DNA of 64,000 bases from assembly GCA_027886175.1 (NCBI GenBank), contig JAJNNQ010000100.1:1488001-1552000 (forward strand), written 5' to 3'. This document shows, one piece after another, positions 24,384 through 35,817 of the stretch (its first letter is position 1; each line of letters opens with the position of its first letter). This stretch comes from Phylloscopus collybita. Its lineage: Eukaryota > Chordata > Aves > Passeriformes > Phylloscopidae. The notes beneath the pieces were generated by a model that worked only from the letters and a program-made list of their open reading frames with translations, was not told the DNA's origin and did no database searches. The position numbers and the translations under genes are program-made.

Positions 24384-24524
24384 CAGCAGGACCTGGAGAG
24401 ATTCTCAGGAAGGGCTCAGGATTCTGCAGCACCTCCTGCTGTGACCCCATCAGTGGTGGTGGGGGAGCTGGGCTGTGCAGTGACCACGCAGTGCTCACTT
24501 GGGGACCCTGCAGTGGCACCATAG

Positions 24525-24930
24525 TGGCCATGTGATGGTCATTTAATGCCATAAAGTGGTCACTTAGTGGCCTTGTGGTCGTCATTTGCTACCTATAGAA
24601 AGGTCACTCAGTGGCCATGCAGTGGTCATTTACTGGCCATGCAATGGTCACTCAGAGACCATGCAATGACCATTTACTGGCCATGCAGTGGTCACACAGA
24701 GGCCATGCAATGGTCATTTACTGGCCATGCAATGGTCATTTACTGGCCATGCAATGACCATTTACTGGCCATGCAATGGTCACTCAGAGGCCATGCAATG
24801 ACCATTTACTGGCCATGCAATGGTCACTCAGTGGCCATGCAATGACCATTTACTGGCCATGCAATGGTCACTCAGTGGCCATGCAATGGTCACTCAGAGG
24901 CCATGCAATGACCATTTACTGGCCGTGCTG
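24525..24930. repeat. 22-bp minisatellite with CCATGCAATGG core, about 18 copies
   Basis: Unit TTTACTGGCCATGCAATGGTCA, alternating with CTCAGAGGCC or CTCAGTGGCC halves and with an ATGACCA variant. Each unit carries a near-palindromic CCATGCAATGG. Confidence 0.94.
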
Positions 24931-26049
24931 GGGCCGTGCAGTGCCCTGGCAGTGCCCACACCGTGTCCCTGCCCCAGCCGTGCCAGGGCCCTGCTCTGGC
25001 AGTGACCACGCAGCTCTGCTGTGCCACCCAGCCCCACGGGTGATTCCACCCGGCAGAGCCGCCGCTCTCCCAGCCCCCGGGAGGCGGGGATGAGGAACGC
25101 AGCGGGCGCAGGGCAGAGGGAAGCAGCTGCCAGGCACAGCAATTACACGCACAGAGGCAGGGCTGGGGCTGGCAGGGAAATTCGCAGGGAAATTCGGTGT
25201 TGCCGGTGCAGGGGCAAGCGGCAGCGCTGCAGCAGGGCTTGGGGAGGGACAATTTGAATGCTGTTCCCCAGCTGGCACGGGGCGGGCGGGAGGGGCGTGC
25301 CGGGCAGCCAGATGTGCACCGCTGCCCCGCGCCGCTGTCGTGGGGGGGGAGGCTCCCACCGGCATTCCCAGCACGCAGCTGCCCTTGGAGGCCCAGCAGG
25401 GCGGGGGGCACTCCAAGGCCAGGCTGGGACTCTCAGAGCCGTGCCTGTGGTCTTGTGGCTGCTCCAGTGTAACCCCAGCCCCTTGGGCCCCTGGAGAGGG
25501 AAGCTGAGCAACCACAGCTCCATCCCCCCGCAGCCCCACAGCTCCAAGCCCTTGCAGACACTCCCACCCTGCTCCAAGCCCTTGACTCTTCCCGTGGCCC
25601 CAGACAAGTCCTGGCCCGTTCCCTTGCCCAAAACAACTCCCAGCTCCTTGCAGCTCCCCAAAAAGTGCTACCCCGCCCCCCACGCTGCCCCCCACTCTCA
25701 GCTTTGCGACCCTCCATCGTTAGCACCCGCAGCTCTGACGAGCCCTCAAGCCCCGTACACCGCCCTGCATGGCCACCCAGTCCCCAGAGTGTCACCAGGT
25801 GCCATGCACCCCCGAAAGCCCCGGGCAGCCCCATGTCCCCGTGCAGACCGCTGGTGTCACGCAGCCCCGTGTCCACTCAGTCCCCCGGTGCCGAGCAGCC
25901 CCTCGGTTCCGTGCAGGATGCGCGGTCCCGCGTCTCCGTCCATCCCATGCCGGTCCCCTCCCGGTCTCGCATCCCGGGGGTCCCGCTCCATCCCACCCCG
26001 TTCCCCTCTCGGTGCCGCCCGTTCCCTGTCCCGCTCCATCCCACCCCGT
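24931..26049. other. GC-rich non-coding shore of the CpG island
   Basis: No exon recognised. CpG density rises steadily from about 25,900. Confidence 0.4.
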
Positions 26050-26363
26050 TCCCACCCCGTTCCCCTCCCGGGGGTCCCGCTCCGGTGGCGGCGGCGGCGG
26101 CGGCGGCGGGGCGCCCCCTGGCGGCGGCGGCGCGCCCCGGTCTAAGGCAGCGGCGCGGGCGGGCCCCGCTCACTCCGGGCCGGGCGGGCGGCGCGGCGGC
26201 AGCGGCGGCTCGGCGGGGGCCCGGCCGGGCACGGAGCGCGGCCGCGGGCGCCCCACGGCCGCGGCGCGGCGCCGGGAGGATGCGCCGCCGGGCGGCGCGC
26301 AGGGGGTGAAGCGGCCCCCGCGGATTTACCGCGGTTTCTTCTCCGCCCTCCCCCGCTTCTCCG

Positions 26364-26619
26364 GTGCCCCCCCCCTCCGGGGGGAGGGGAAGCGCCCCGA
26401 AGCACGGAGCTGGCGGCGAGCGGCGGCCCCGGGCGCGGCGAGCGGCGGCGGGCAGGTGCCGGGGGCAGCCGCCGCCGCGGGGCCGCGCTCCGCCAGCGCC
26501 GGCCTTAAGCGGGCCGGGGCCGCCGCCGCCGGGGGCCGCTGCCGGCTCTGCCCGCTCCTGCCGGCCCCGCCGGCCCCTGCCTTGGGACTTACCTCACGCC
26601 TCCGCCACACCTCAGGACG
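26364..26619 (+). CDS. Hypothetical alternative first coding exon of CBFA2T3
   Basis: The frame from ATG 26364 runs 85 codons plus one base to the donor at 26620. Joined to 37575 it reads ...[14 protein letters not shown] then the known MPDSP start. The peptide is Pro/Arg/Ala-rich and unlike any domain I recognise, and GC-rich CpG islands hold open frames by chance. The human long MTG16 isoform has a different, upstream-encoded N-terminus. Listed only because phase and splice site agree. Confidence 0.15.
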
Positions 26620-26639
26620 GTAAGTGCCGTCCGCCAGCG

Positions 26640-27085
26640 GGGACGGGGATGGGGAGGCTGCCGGTGCCCGCGGAGGCGCCCGGGAAAGCGGGGCTTGGAA
26701 TTCTCCGGGTGTTCGGGGGATGCTCTCGATGCACAGGGCAATCGGAGGCTCCCGGTGCTCGGGGAGGCTCGTAGGGCAGAGGGGCTGCGGGTACCACCGG
26801 TGTTGGGAGGATGCTCCCGGTGCGTCGGGGAATCGGAGGCTCCCCCGTGCCCGGGGAGGCTCCCGTGGAAAAGGGGCTGGGGATGCTCCTGATGCTCGGG
26901 GGATGCACCCGGAGCGAAGGAGTCGGGGAGGCTCCCGGTGCCCGGGGGACGCTCCGGTTGTGCCAGAGTCCGAGATGCTCTCGGTAGCCGGGGGTGGCTC
27001 CCGGTGTCGGGGAAGCTCCCGGTGCGCAGGGCAGTAAGAGGCTCCCGGTGCCCGGAGAACGCTCCCGGTGCCCGGAGGATGCTCC
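26640..27085. repeat. Degenerate GGCTCCCGGTGCCCGGGG-type repeat in the CpG island
   Basis: Imperfect GATGCTCCCGGTGC and GGCTCCCGGTG units of about 30-50 bp recur across 440 bp directly after the candidate donor. This is a CpG-rich minisatellite. Confidence 0.6.
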
Positions 27086-27310
27086 CGGTGTCGGAGCCGC
27101 AGGGGACCGGGATGCTCCGTGTGCCCGAGCCGGCGCGGGGCAGGGCGAGCGGGGGCGCAACCGGGGCGAGCGGGCGCAGCGCTCGGAGCGGCTCCGCGGC
27201 GCAGGCAGCGCGGGCGGGGATCGCCGCGCCCGTGGGCCCCGCTCCCACGCACGGCGCTGCCGCGGGGGCGGCGGGGTGCAGACCCCTCTTCCCTGCGCTG
27301 CCGGGGCTCT

Positions 27311-28027
27311 TCCTGCTCTCCCCTCCGTGTCCCCCCGTCGCCGTTTCCCGTGCGCTGGCGCGGCGTGGGGCGGCACGGCGTCCCCGGGAACCCACGCGAG
27401 TTTGTGCCCACCCCCAGCAGACCCCCCCCTCCCCGCGGTTGTGGCTTCCGACTGCTGCCCAGCAGTCCAGCTCTTTGTCATCCCCGCGTCCCCTGCTCTG
27501 CCCGGCAGCTCCTCAGCCCGCTCCGGCTGCTCTGCGCTTGGAGCTGGAGCCGCGCTCGGTGCCCAGGGGGAGCGGAGCCGCTTGGGAGAGTTTGCGGGAG
27601 GAATCCCGGGGCTGCTTTGGGAACTGCCAGCTCCCTTCGTTCTGTGTTTGCGTGCGAGGACGCGGGCCCGCGGTGGGGACGCGGGGCTGCGGTGGGCACG
27701 CTCGCAGAGCCCTCGCGGTGTGCCGGGGGATGTTTGTTTGGATGTGGATTTGGGAAGGAAGCCTGGCTCGGGAATCTCCGGCGCTGCCGTTCATCACCGC
27801 CTGCTCTGGCTTTCCCTTTGGAATGACTCTAAGCTGGGCAGCGCGGCTTTGCCAAGGGAATGCTGCCGGCGGAGCGATGGAGCCGGGCTGGCCCCGCGCT
27901 CCTCCGCGGCTCCTCCGCGACGCTGAGCCGGAGCACAAGCAGCTCTTCCCGTCATTCCCTCGCCGCTGGATGGTGCCTTCGGATACCGCAGAGCGTTGCT
28001 CTAGTTAAACACACCTTTTCTTGGAAA

Positions 28028-28058
<31 letters not shown>

Positions 28059-29055
28059 CGTCTCTATTAGCCAAGAAAAACTTTGCAACTTTTCCTTCGC
28101 TGTCGGAGAGGAGCCACTGCCGCTGCTGCTTTTGGTTTTGTTTTTTGTGTTTTTTTTTTTAATTCGAGGTCACGTGTGCTTTGACAGCGTCTTTGATTCC
28201 AAGCGATGGTCTCGTCTCCAGCTTAGGAAGAGCTTCTGAGCTCTTCCCTCTGTTGTTTTCTCTCTGTTCGGGAACAAAGAGATTTTTTTTTTTTTCCTGC
28301 CTTTAATTAAAAGGAATATTAATTCCCCGCTCCTTTTGTCGAGCGGCTCGAAGACGCTGGGCAAACATCCGCGGCGGGGTGAGAGCTCTGCCGGGGCACG
28401 GGGCATGGAGGAACGGGGCAGCCGGCCCGAAATCCCGCGGCACACACGGAGCGGCGGCCGGGGAAGATGCTGACAGCCACGGCCCTCCTTGGGTGAGGAG
28501 CCCCACGGAGCGGAGCTGCCGCCTGGGGCGGGCTCATGGATTCTTGGAGGTTTGTGAGGCAGCTCCCCTGTGCTGAGAGTTTCCCACCACAGGGAGAAAT
28601 TCCCGTGGCTGGGGAGGCGAGTGGAGCTGAACTCGGCTGTGCCAAGGGGGTTTTGTCTGCCGGCTGCCTCCCGTGCTGGCAGGTAAGGTTTTACCCGGGG
28701 AGCAGACAGATGTCGGGTGTGTTTTGTTCGGAAAACGTGAGTGCAGATGTTGCTTTGCCGGGGGGGGAGAAGCTGCACTGTGGCTCTGGGTGCCGGGTTT
28801 GGGCAGCGGGGAGGCCTCGTGCGGGTGCGGGGTTTGCCTCTCACATCGGGAACTTCCAGGCTGCAGGACGGGAAAATATCCCGGTGCTCTGCCCCACTTC
28901 AGGGCTGGGCTGCTGCGGGCAGGAGGGGGCTCTGGCAGGTCCCGCGGGGCACCTGGGGCTGGCAGGTCTCTGACGATGCTGCTGGAATTCTGCACCTGAG
29001 CCACGGATGTTTGCAGGCGGGGGAAACCCCAGGCAGGGGCCAGGCGCTGTGGGTC
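27311..29055. other. Non-coding stretch with long poly-T runs
   Basis: The CpG-island shore, then mixed DNA. Poly-T tracts lie at about 28029-28059, 28149-28160 and 28281-28295. A TTTAATTAAAAGG patch lies at 28300. An acceptor-like CCACCACAG near 28592 and donor GGCAG/GTAAGG at 28682 bracket an open 90-bp segment, but its peptide matches nothing I know. Confidence 0.35.
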
Positions 29056-29388
29056 CTGGGGGGGTCTGGCTGTGCCGTGGCAATGGGGTCTGGCTGTGCT
29101 GTGGGGTCTGGCTGTGCCATAGGAATGGGGTCTGGCTGTGCTGTGGGGTCTGGCTGTGCCATGGAATGGGGTCTGGCTGTGCCATGGCAATGGGGTCTGG
29201 TTGTGCAGTGGGGTCTGGCTGTGCAATGGGGTCTGGCTGTGCCATGGAATGGGGTCTGGCTGTACCGTGGCAATGGGGTCTGGCTGTGCCATGGAATGGG
29301 GTCTGGCTGTGCAGTGGGGTCTGGCTGTGTAATGGGGTCTGGCTGTGCTATAGGAATGGGGTCTGGCTGTGCTGTGGGGTCTTGGCTC
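29056..29388. repeat. GGGGTCTGGCTGTGCCATGG minisatellite, about 15 copies
   Basis: Units of about 20-27 bp, GGGGTCTGGCTGTGC followed by CATGGAAT, CATGGCAAT, AGT or TGT variants. Confidence 0.93.
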
Positions 29389-30594
29389 CGCTCACTGCCA
29401 GCAGCCGCCGTCAGTCCCTGCTGGGCTCTGGGGGCACTTTGGCTCTGCCCGTGGCTGTGCAGGGTGCCCTGTGCTGCAGCCACCTCGGGAAGGTGTCTGG
29501 GTGCCGTGGGACCCCCGGGGAGGACAGGCACCCCATAAATACCTGTTCTTGTACCTCTCAGCAGCAGTCAGGGGACCGGCTGCCAGTCAAGCAGCAAGTG
29601 CAGGACTGCCAGGGAGTGCTGGGTCCCTCTGGGGGGGGGGACACACAAATCCCCCCACGCCAGCCCTGACCCTCTTCAGCCCCCAGCCAGAGCAGCTGGG
29701 GCACAGCGAGCACAAGGTTTGGGGCGGCTGCTGCGAACGGGGCTGGGAAGGAGCAGGGAGAGCCCGGGGGTTAAGCTGGGCTTAATCGCTGCTGCTGGGG
29801 CCGGGGGATGCGGTCGGTGATGCCGCAGGTCGGACGCTGCAGCCTGACCTGGGCTTTCCAAGCTGGATCTCACGTGGGAGGTGGATTGAGCTGCCCGGAG
29901 GGATGGGGACGGCGGGAGTCCCCAAGCCGGGATCAATCCTTGCCAGCCAGAGGCGAGGACAGGCTGGTGGCACAGAGGACACCCCCTGCCCGGTGCCCTG
30001 GCTCGGTTTGGGGTTATTTTTAGATTTCCTCAAGCTGTTTTCTGCCCTCCCTCCCTCTGTGCTCAGGCTCCCCAGGGGGGAACCCCACCTTGACAAACCC
30101 CCAGCTTTCCTTCGGGAGATGCCCACCGACGGTTCCAGAAAACATCCGAGGGATTTCCTGTTTATTTCGCAAAATTCTCATTAATTTATTTTTTTTTCCC
30201 CCCTCGTGTTCTTTGATTCAATTTCACATGGGCGAAAAAAATCGCCTTGAAATGGAGCCCGCGGTTCAAAACCAGACAAAAGAGTAGATGAGGCAGCAGC
30301 CTGGAGGCTGTGGGAGGGCACGGCCGGATCCGACGCCCCCTCGGAGCCGGTACCAGCCCGGCGCCTGCGGGCCAGGACCTGCCACGGGGTCCCTGGGGAG
30401 CCGGCGGCGCCTCGGCGTTCCCACGCTGCAGGGACCGGGAGCTCCCCGCCGGGGCCGCGGTGTGGAGGGGGAAGCTTTCCCTTCTCCAGCCGCTCTCTGC
30501 CCCCACGGTGCCCCCAACCCCCTGCGTGTGCCGCTTGTCCCCGCTCCAGCCATCAGCGCACGAGCATCCCCGGGCACTCGGCTGCAGAAACCCC
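29389..30594. other. Non-coding stretch, nothing recognised
   Basis: Unique DNA with an AT-rich patch at about 30170-30245 (TCTCATTAATTTATTTTTTT, AATTTCACATGG). Confidence 0.35.
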
Positions 30595-30686
30595 GGGTTT
30601 TGGGGCGTGGGGCCGGTTTTGGGGCGCGGGGCCGGTTTTGGGGCGCGGGGCCGGTTTTGGGGCGCGGGGCCGGTTTTGGGGCTCCC
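30595..30686. repeat. GGGCCGGTTTTGGGGCGC minisatellite, about 5 copies
   Basis: Unit of about 19 bp, GGGGCGCGGGGCCGGTTTT, nearly identical between copies, which suggests recent expansion. Confidence 0.93.
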
Positions 30687-31455
30687 CTTTGGCAGTGCTC
30701 TGGCTGTGGGTGTTTGCTGGGTGGGGGCAGCTCCGGCGGGGTCAGCCCCAGCCCTGCTCCTCTCCAGGTGTTCCCGGCTGCCCGCGGCAGTGTTTACTCC
30801 CGCTGTTTAGCCAGGATATTTAATTTCCAGGAGTGTAAGGCAGCTGGGGAGCAGCAGGGTGGGTGGGTGTGTGTGTGCGCTCCCACCTCCCCGGGATGAA
30901 TCCGACGGTGGCAGCGGGCACGACGCTGTGCTGTGGCTGGGTGCCGCTGGCCCAGAGGGCAGGGGGACCCCTCCCCAAACTGCCCCTCTGCCTGGGGGAC
31001 CCCTCCTCCCAGCCCGTCCCCCCCCCCCCCCCGCCGGCAGCAGCCACGTCGTCGCCAGCCGCTGTTGACTCACAGGCTCCGCCGTCGAGTCCCGGGGCTG
31101 AGGCCGAGATGCTTTTACAGGCAAGGCTGAAATGCACAAAATGTTCGACTTGTAAAATATGTAGCGTGAGAAAATAGCCTTTTCTGCTCTCCTCCTCCTC
31201 CTCCTGCCGCCGCTCCCCTGCCCCATCTGCTCGCTTGGAAAGCTTCCCGCAGCCGGGGTTGGGGGGGGAGAGGGTGGCGGCAGCGCCCGGGGTCCCTCGC
31301 CAGGGGTGGCCCCCACCCCGAGGGGCGGCCCTCGGTGCCAGGAGGGCTCCCGGGGGCAGAGCGAGGATGCTCTCGCTCCGTCAGGATGTTGCCTCCTCGC
31401 TCCTCTCGCCATCCCAAAGTTTCGTTCTCTCTCCCGTGGCCGCGTTTTGAGGAGC
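30687..31455. other. Non-coding stretch with one AT-rich island
   Basis: An island at about 31105-31180 (GCTTTTACAGG, AAAATGTTCGACTTG, TAAAATATGTAGCGTGAG) looks conserved in style. The rest is GC-rich and unrecognised. Confidence 0.35.
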
Positions 31456-31457
31456 GC

Positions 31458-31516
31458 GGGGTTGGCACCGGGGCTGGCACCGGGGCTGGCACCGGGGCTG
31501 GCACCGGGACCGGGGA
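31458..31516. repeat. GGGGCTGGCACC 12-bp repeat, 4-5 copies
   Basis: Perfect or near-perfect tandem 12-mers. In frame this would read Gly-Ala-Gly-Thr, but there is no gene. Confidence 0.92.
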
Positions 31517-31624
31517 TGACGCCCGGGAGGTTTGGGGGTTTACCAAAACCTCTCCCGGGGAATCCCCCTGCGAGGCGACCCGGCAGCCCGAGGAGGGAGC
31601 CGCCACGCCGGAGCTGGCCACCAG

Positions 31625-31900
31625 CCACGCTTTTCACCTTAATCCATCATTATCTGGGCACATTTCGGAGCCTTGCCAAGAGCAAGGTGGGAAGTGGGGG
31701 GGGGGGGGGGGGTGCGAGCATGCTTTCCCTATTCCCCTGCCATCCTTTTTGCTGCCTGTGTGTAATTAACAGAGTAATTAAAAACAGGATGAGTTAATTG
31801 GTATTCATTTATGTGGCAGATGTTTTTAATTGAGATACGAAACAATTTACCTGTTTACATAAACAATAGCAAATGAAGGCTTGTAAAACAGAGAGGGCGC
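31625..31900. promoter_or_regulatory. AT-rich putative conserved element with forkhead palindrome
   Basis: At 31635-31660 there is TTAATCCATCATTATCTGGG (GATA core). After a G-run, 31760-31895 has GTAATTAACAGAGTAATTAA, GAGTTAATTGG, GCAGATGTTTTTAATTG and TGTTTACATAAACAATAGC. The last contains forkhead cores on both strands (TGTTTAC and its complement-like TAAACA). It is one of the strongest enhancer-like blocks in the window by composition. Confidence 0.4.
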
Positions 31901-31902
31901 CT

Positions 31903-31950
31903 TTTTTTTTTTTTTTTTTTTTTTTGGCTTTTTTTTTTGGCTTTTTTTTG
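31903..31950. repeat. Poly-T tract
   Basis: T runs of about 23, 10 and 8 separated by GGC. Confidence 0.9.
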
Positions 31951-32590
31951 TTGTTGTTTCGAGGAAAAATCAAACCCATCCCCCCATTCCCCCACCCCCG
32001 GGCCACGCCAGCTTCGGGGCGAGCGGGAGCTGCTGGCACTGCCTTGGTGGCACCGAGCCAGCTGGTTCGGGTCCCTTGGGTGGATTGGTTTTGGCTTAAA
32101 AACTGAGATTTTGGGGCTTGGGGGGGGCGTGGAGAGCCTGGCTGCGGGTGCTGCTGTCCCGTGTGGAGCTGTCACCGCCAGAGGTGGAAGGGGACGGCGG
32201 ATCTTGGAGCTGAAGGGAGAGCGCTCGCTGCCCGCGGGGATTCCGGGGATGCGGCTGCGGCAAACCGGGATGGAGCTGAGCCGGGGGAAACCTGCTTCAC
32301 CCCGGGGCTGTGCTGCTGGGGGTGTCCCAGCTGCGCCAGTGGCACAGGGGCTGGCTCAGCATGCCCGTGGGAAAGGTGGGGGTGACCTGCAGGGGCTCCC
32401 CAGGGCTGGAGCCGGCTGGAGCTGGGCTCCTTTACAGACCGTGCAGAGAGTTTGGTTAATTGGATTGACTTTTAAAGGGTTTCATTTGTGCTGGTGAGTG
32501 CCGGGTGTGGATGGCTCCCTGCTAGGCTGGCTCCCCAAAATGAGCACCTGGGTCACCCCGGTGATGAGTGGGCAGCGTCTTTCCAGCAGC

Positions 32591-32875
32591 ATCATGGAAT
32601 TGTGGGCTGGTTTGGATTGAGAGGGGCCCTTAAAGGTCACCTCGTTCTGCTGCCACGGGCAGGGACACCTGACACTGTCCCAGGGTGCTCCCAGCCCCAG
32701 TGTCCAGCCTGGCCTTGGGCACTGCCAGGGATCCAGGGGCAGCCACAGCTGCTCTGGGCACCCTGTGCCAGGGCCTGCCCACCCTCACAGGGAAGGATTC
32801 CTTCCCAGTATCCCATCTAACCCACCTTCTGTCAGCGTCCCACAGCTGCACTCCTGCTTTCTCCTGCTCCAGGTG
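32591..32875 (-). mobile_element. CR1 LINE 3' fragment, minus orientation
   Basis: It reads like the complement of an avian CR1 3' end. The block GGGCAGGGACACCTG follows a GGTTTGGATTGAGAGGGGCC stretch corresponding to the usual GGTTTGGGTTGGAAGGGACC. Later blocks are CCAGCCTGGCCTTGGGCACT, CCAGGGATCCAGGGGCAGCC, CTCTGGGCACCCTGTGCCAG and AGGATTCCTTCCCAGTATCC. 5'-truncated, no coding capacity. Confidence 0.85.
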
Positions 32876-32924
32876 TGAGTGGGGATGAGCTCCAAGCTGC
32901 CTGGTGTCACCTTTGTCACCATGA

Positions 32925-33592
32925 CCTGGGGAGGGCACCAGGGTGGGTGCAGGGGAGGAGGGAGCTGATCCCAAAAGAGAATCAGGATGGGTGCAGGGGA
33001 AGGGGGAACTGATCCCAAAAGAGAATCAGGATGAGTGCAGGGGAGGAAGGAGCTGATCCCAAAAGGGAATCAGGATGGGTGCAGGGGAGGATGGAGCTGA
33101 TCCCAAAAGGGAATCAGGATGGGTGCAGGGGAGGATGGAGCTGATCCCAAAAGAGAATCAGGATGGGTGCAGGGGAAGGGGGAACTGATCCCAAAAGAGA
33201 ATCAGGATGAGTGCAGGGGAGGAAGGAGCTGATCCCAAAAGGGAATCAGGATGGGTGCAGGGGAAGAGGGAGCTGATCCCAAAAGGGAATCAGGATGGGT
33301 GCAGAGGAGAATGGAGCTGATCCCAAAAGGGAATCAGGATGGGTGTAGGGGAGGATGGAGCTGATCCCAAAATGGCATCAGGATGGGTTCAGGGGAAGAA
33401 GGAGCTGATCCCAAAAAGGGCATCAGGATGGGTGCAGGGGAAGGGGGAACTGATCCCAAAAGTGCATCAGGATGGGTGCAGGGGAGGAAGGAGCTGATCC
33501 CAAAAGTGCATCAGGATGGGTGCAGGGGAAGGGGGAACTCATCCCAGAGGGGAGTCAGGATGGGTGCAGGGGAGGATGGAGCTGATGGTGCC
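32925..33592. repeat. 44-bp minisatellite, about 15 copies
   Basis: Unit GGGTGCAGGGGAGGATGGAG followed by CTGATCCCAAAAGGGAATCAGGAT. It directly follows the CR1 fragment. Confidence 0.95.
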
Positions 33593-35815
33593 CTGATGTC
33601 CCACCAGCTCTGCCGGGCTGGTGCACGTGGCTGGCGCTGCTGCCCGGCCTCAGGCACTGCACGCTCCCAAACCTGCTCCAGCTGGGACAGCTCCGGCCCT
33701 GCCGACTTCTCGGGGAGTTGTTCTTGGCCCCGCCGGCTGCGGCAGCTGAGGAGCAGGAATGCTTCCCTGCCTTTGTTTCGGAGGCAGCCCGGCTTGGGGA
33801 GACGTCGCCTCCAGCATCTGGATTTCATTTGTGGCCATTTGGAGAGCATGAAGGATGCTGGGCTCTAAATTCCCTTTAACCCTTTCTGCGCCCGGCAAGC
33901 TGTGCCTGCAGGGAGCCGCAGCTTTCCAGCGGCCACATCCGAGGAGGGTGAAGCAGCTCCGGTGCCTGCCTTCATCCCCATCCATCCCTGGGGAAGGGAG
34001 AGCAGAGCAGCCGGCCCGGAGCTGGCACATCTCACTTGTTGCCCGGGCAGGAGGCAGAACCCCCGGGCTGGTGGTGGCTGGCTGGGCTCCCTGGGACTGC
34101 GGGAAGCGGCGAGCACCAGGCTGGGTTGGCTGCCAGCCCCGTCCCTCCCCTCCCCTCCCTGCTCCTGTCCCCTCCGGCTGCGGGATGCCCGCCGGAATGC
34201 TGGGCTGTGTGACAGCGTCACCCCAGCAGGGACCCGTGCCGGGGGTTAAAACCCTGCCGTGTGACAAATGGGGGGGCTCGGGGTCACACCGGGGTGGGCG
34301 GGGGTCGAGCATCCGCCGGCCCCGGGGGGGGCGGGGTGGGGAAGGGCCGCTCCCCCGCCAGCCCAGGAGAAAATACTAATCCTTTTATTTTTATATTATT
34401 ACTTATTCATCTGGGCTGCACAGGCCTAATGGAAACCAGATGGAGGAAAACAGACACGGCCCCGAGCGGCTGGGACAAATTAGCCCAAAGAGAGAAAAAA
34501 ATCGAGGGAAAAATAATTCCGGTGGAGTTGGAGTTGTGCTGGGGAATCGCTGCTTGAAGGAGCTGAGGGGAGGCTGCACCTTTGCTTCCCCCCAAACCTC
34601 CTTTGCCCTCCTGGAGCTCATCCCATCCTGCAAAGGACCTGGGTTGGTGGCACAGCCGTGGTTGGGTCATCTGGGCATTCCAAGCTCTTTATCCCTTTGG
34701 ATTTGGGACCATTCCTGTGCCTGCCTTGGGCCGTGTTTGGGTTGCAAACACCTCGGGGAGAATTTAAAACTTAATGAAAAAAAGAAAAAAAAGGAAAAAC
34801 AAAAGAAAGCACAAGAAAAAACCAGAACCAGGCCCCATTTCCCTGAGTGCTTGCTCAGCTTCGTGGAAACTTTCCTGCTGATGGGAAGCTGTGGAAAAGC
34901 CGTGTCAGTGCCAGGATGGATGTATCCATGTTTTCCCCTCGGTGTGGGAATGTGCATGGAGTCAGGGCAGTGAGGGGGACCGGAGCTGGGGTGGGGATGC
35001 AGGCAAGGATGCTGCCAGGGGCGTGACCAGGACAGGGAAGGTGCCAGGGGTGCAGGCAAGGATCCTGTGGGATCGAGGTGCTGCAGCTGTGACCCCTCAC
35101 AGGGCCACACTCTGTGCACACTCAGGGCTCATCCTCTGCTGTCAGAGCCAGATCCTGCTCTGCTGAGTGACAGAGGAAGCCTGGAAGGCTGGCCAAGCTT
35201 TGCCCAGAGATGGACATTTCCATGGAAAGGAAAAATAAAAGGTGTTTTTCGAAACAAACCATTTACCCTGGCAGGCCCTGTAAGGAAACGGAGGTTTTGG
35301 GGAGAGAGAAGCTGCCTGGCCTTGGGATTTCTGCTGTGGCTGGGGAGGGAGAAGGGAGTGAGGAACAGGGAACTGGAGCATGCACATGGAGGGCTCTGCA
35401 GCATCCCGGTGTGCTGTGGGCAGGGAGGGACACCCATGGTGCTGGAGCCATCCAGAGGGATCCCCTGTGTGCCCAGCCAGGATTTTGGCTCCCAACAGCA
35501 TCTCTGTGGGGATGAGGCCCTGCTTTTATTTAGCCCGGCCCATGTGCTGTGGCCGGGTTCAATGAATCTCCCACAGTTGCCCTGGATTAGGGATGAATAT
35601 TGGATCAGTGGTTATCAGCTGGGCTGGGCTGGGGTGGGGAGGGACCCTGCCAGGGCACAGGGGGGACCCCATGGCCGGGGGTGGCCGTGGTGGCCGCTTC
35701 CATCTTGGGCCGGAGCCGGCGGCGGCGCGGGCACGGTGACAGATCCCCACAGCTGCCAGCACTTGTGGCCACCTGTCACAGCCAGCGGGGCAGCCACGGG
35801 GCCCAGACCCTGCTG
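33593..35815. other. Non-coding stretch, one enhancer-like island
   Basis: An island at about 34370-34515 contains ATACTAATCC, TTTTATTTTTATATTATTAC, GGCCTAATGG, CCAGATGG (E-box) and ACAAATTAGCCC. An A/G-rich patch lies at 34765-34820. Near 35700 a CCATCTTGG core (the reverse of the YY1-type CAAGATGG) lies in a short CpG-rich patch, a possible minor promoter. No exon recognised. Confidence 0.4.
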
Positions 35816-35817
35816 GG

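Larger units (their letters stand above)
26050..27310 (+). promoter_or_regulatory. CBFA2T3: CpG island, candidate CBFA2T3 promoter and first exon
   Basis: A dense CpG island with (GGC)n at about 26083-26108 and many GC boxes. A consensus donor (GACG then GTAAGT) lies at 26619/26620. A frame open from an ATG at 26364 reaches this donor in the phase that would join the exon beginning at 37575 (G plus AT), giving an N-terminal extension before the usual initiator. No acceptor-donor evidence proves use of this exon. ETO-family genes are known to use several promoters. The alternative is an independent non-coding transcript. Confidence 0.45.

Noticed and set aside
28592..28682. Open 90-bp segment between acceptor-like CCACCACAG and donor GTAAGG
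   Set aside because: The encoded peptide resembles no ETO-family exon, and such pairs occur by chance in GC-rich DNA.
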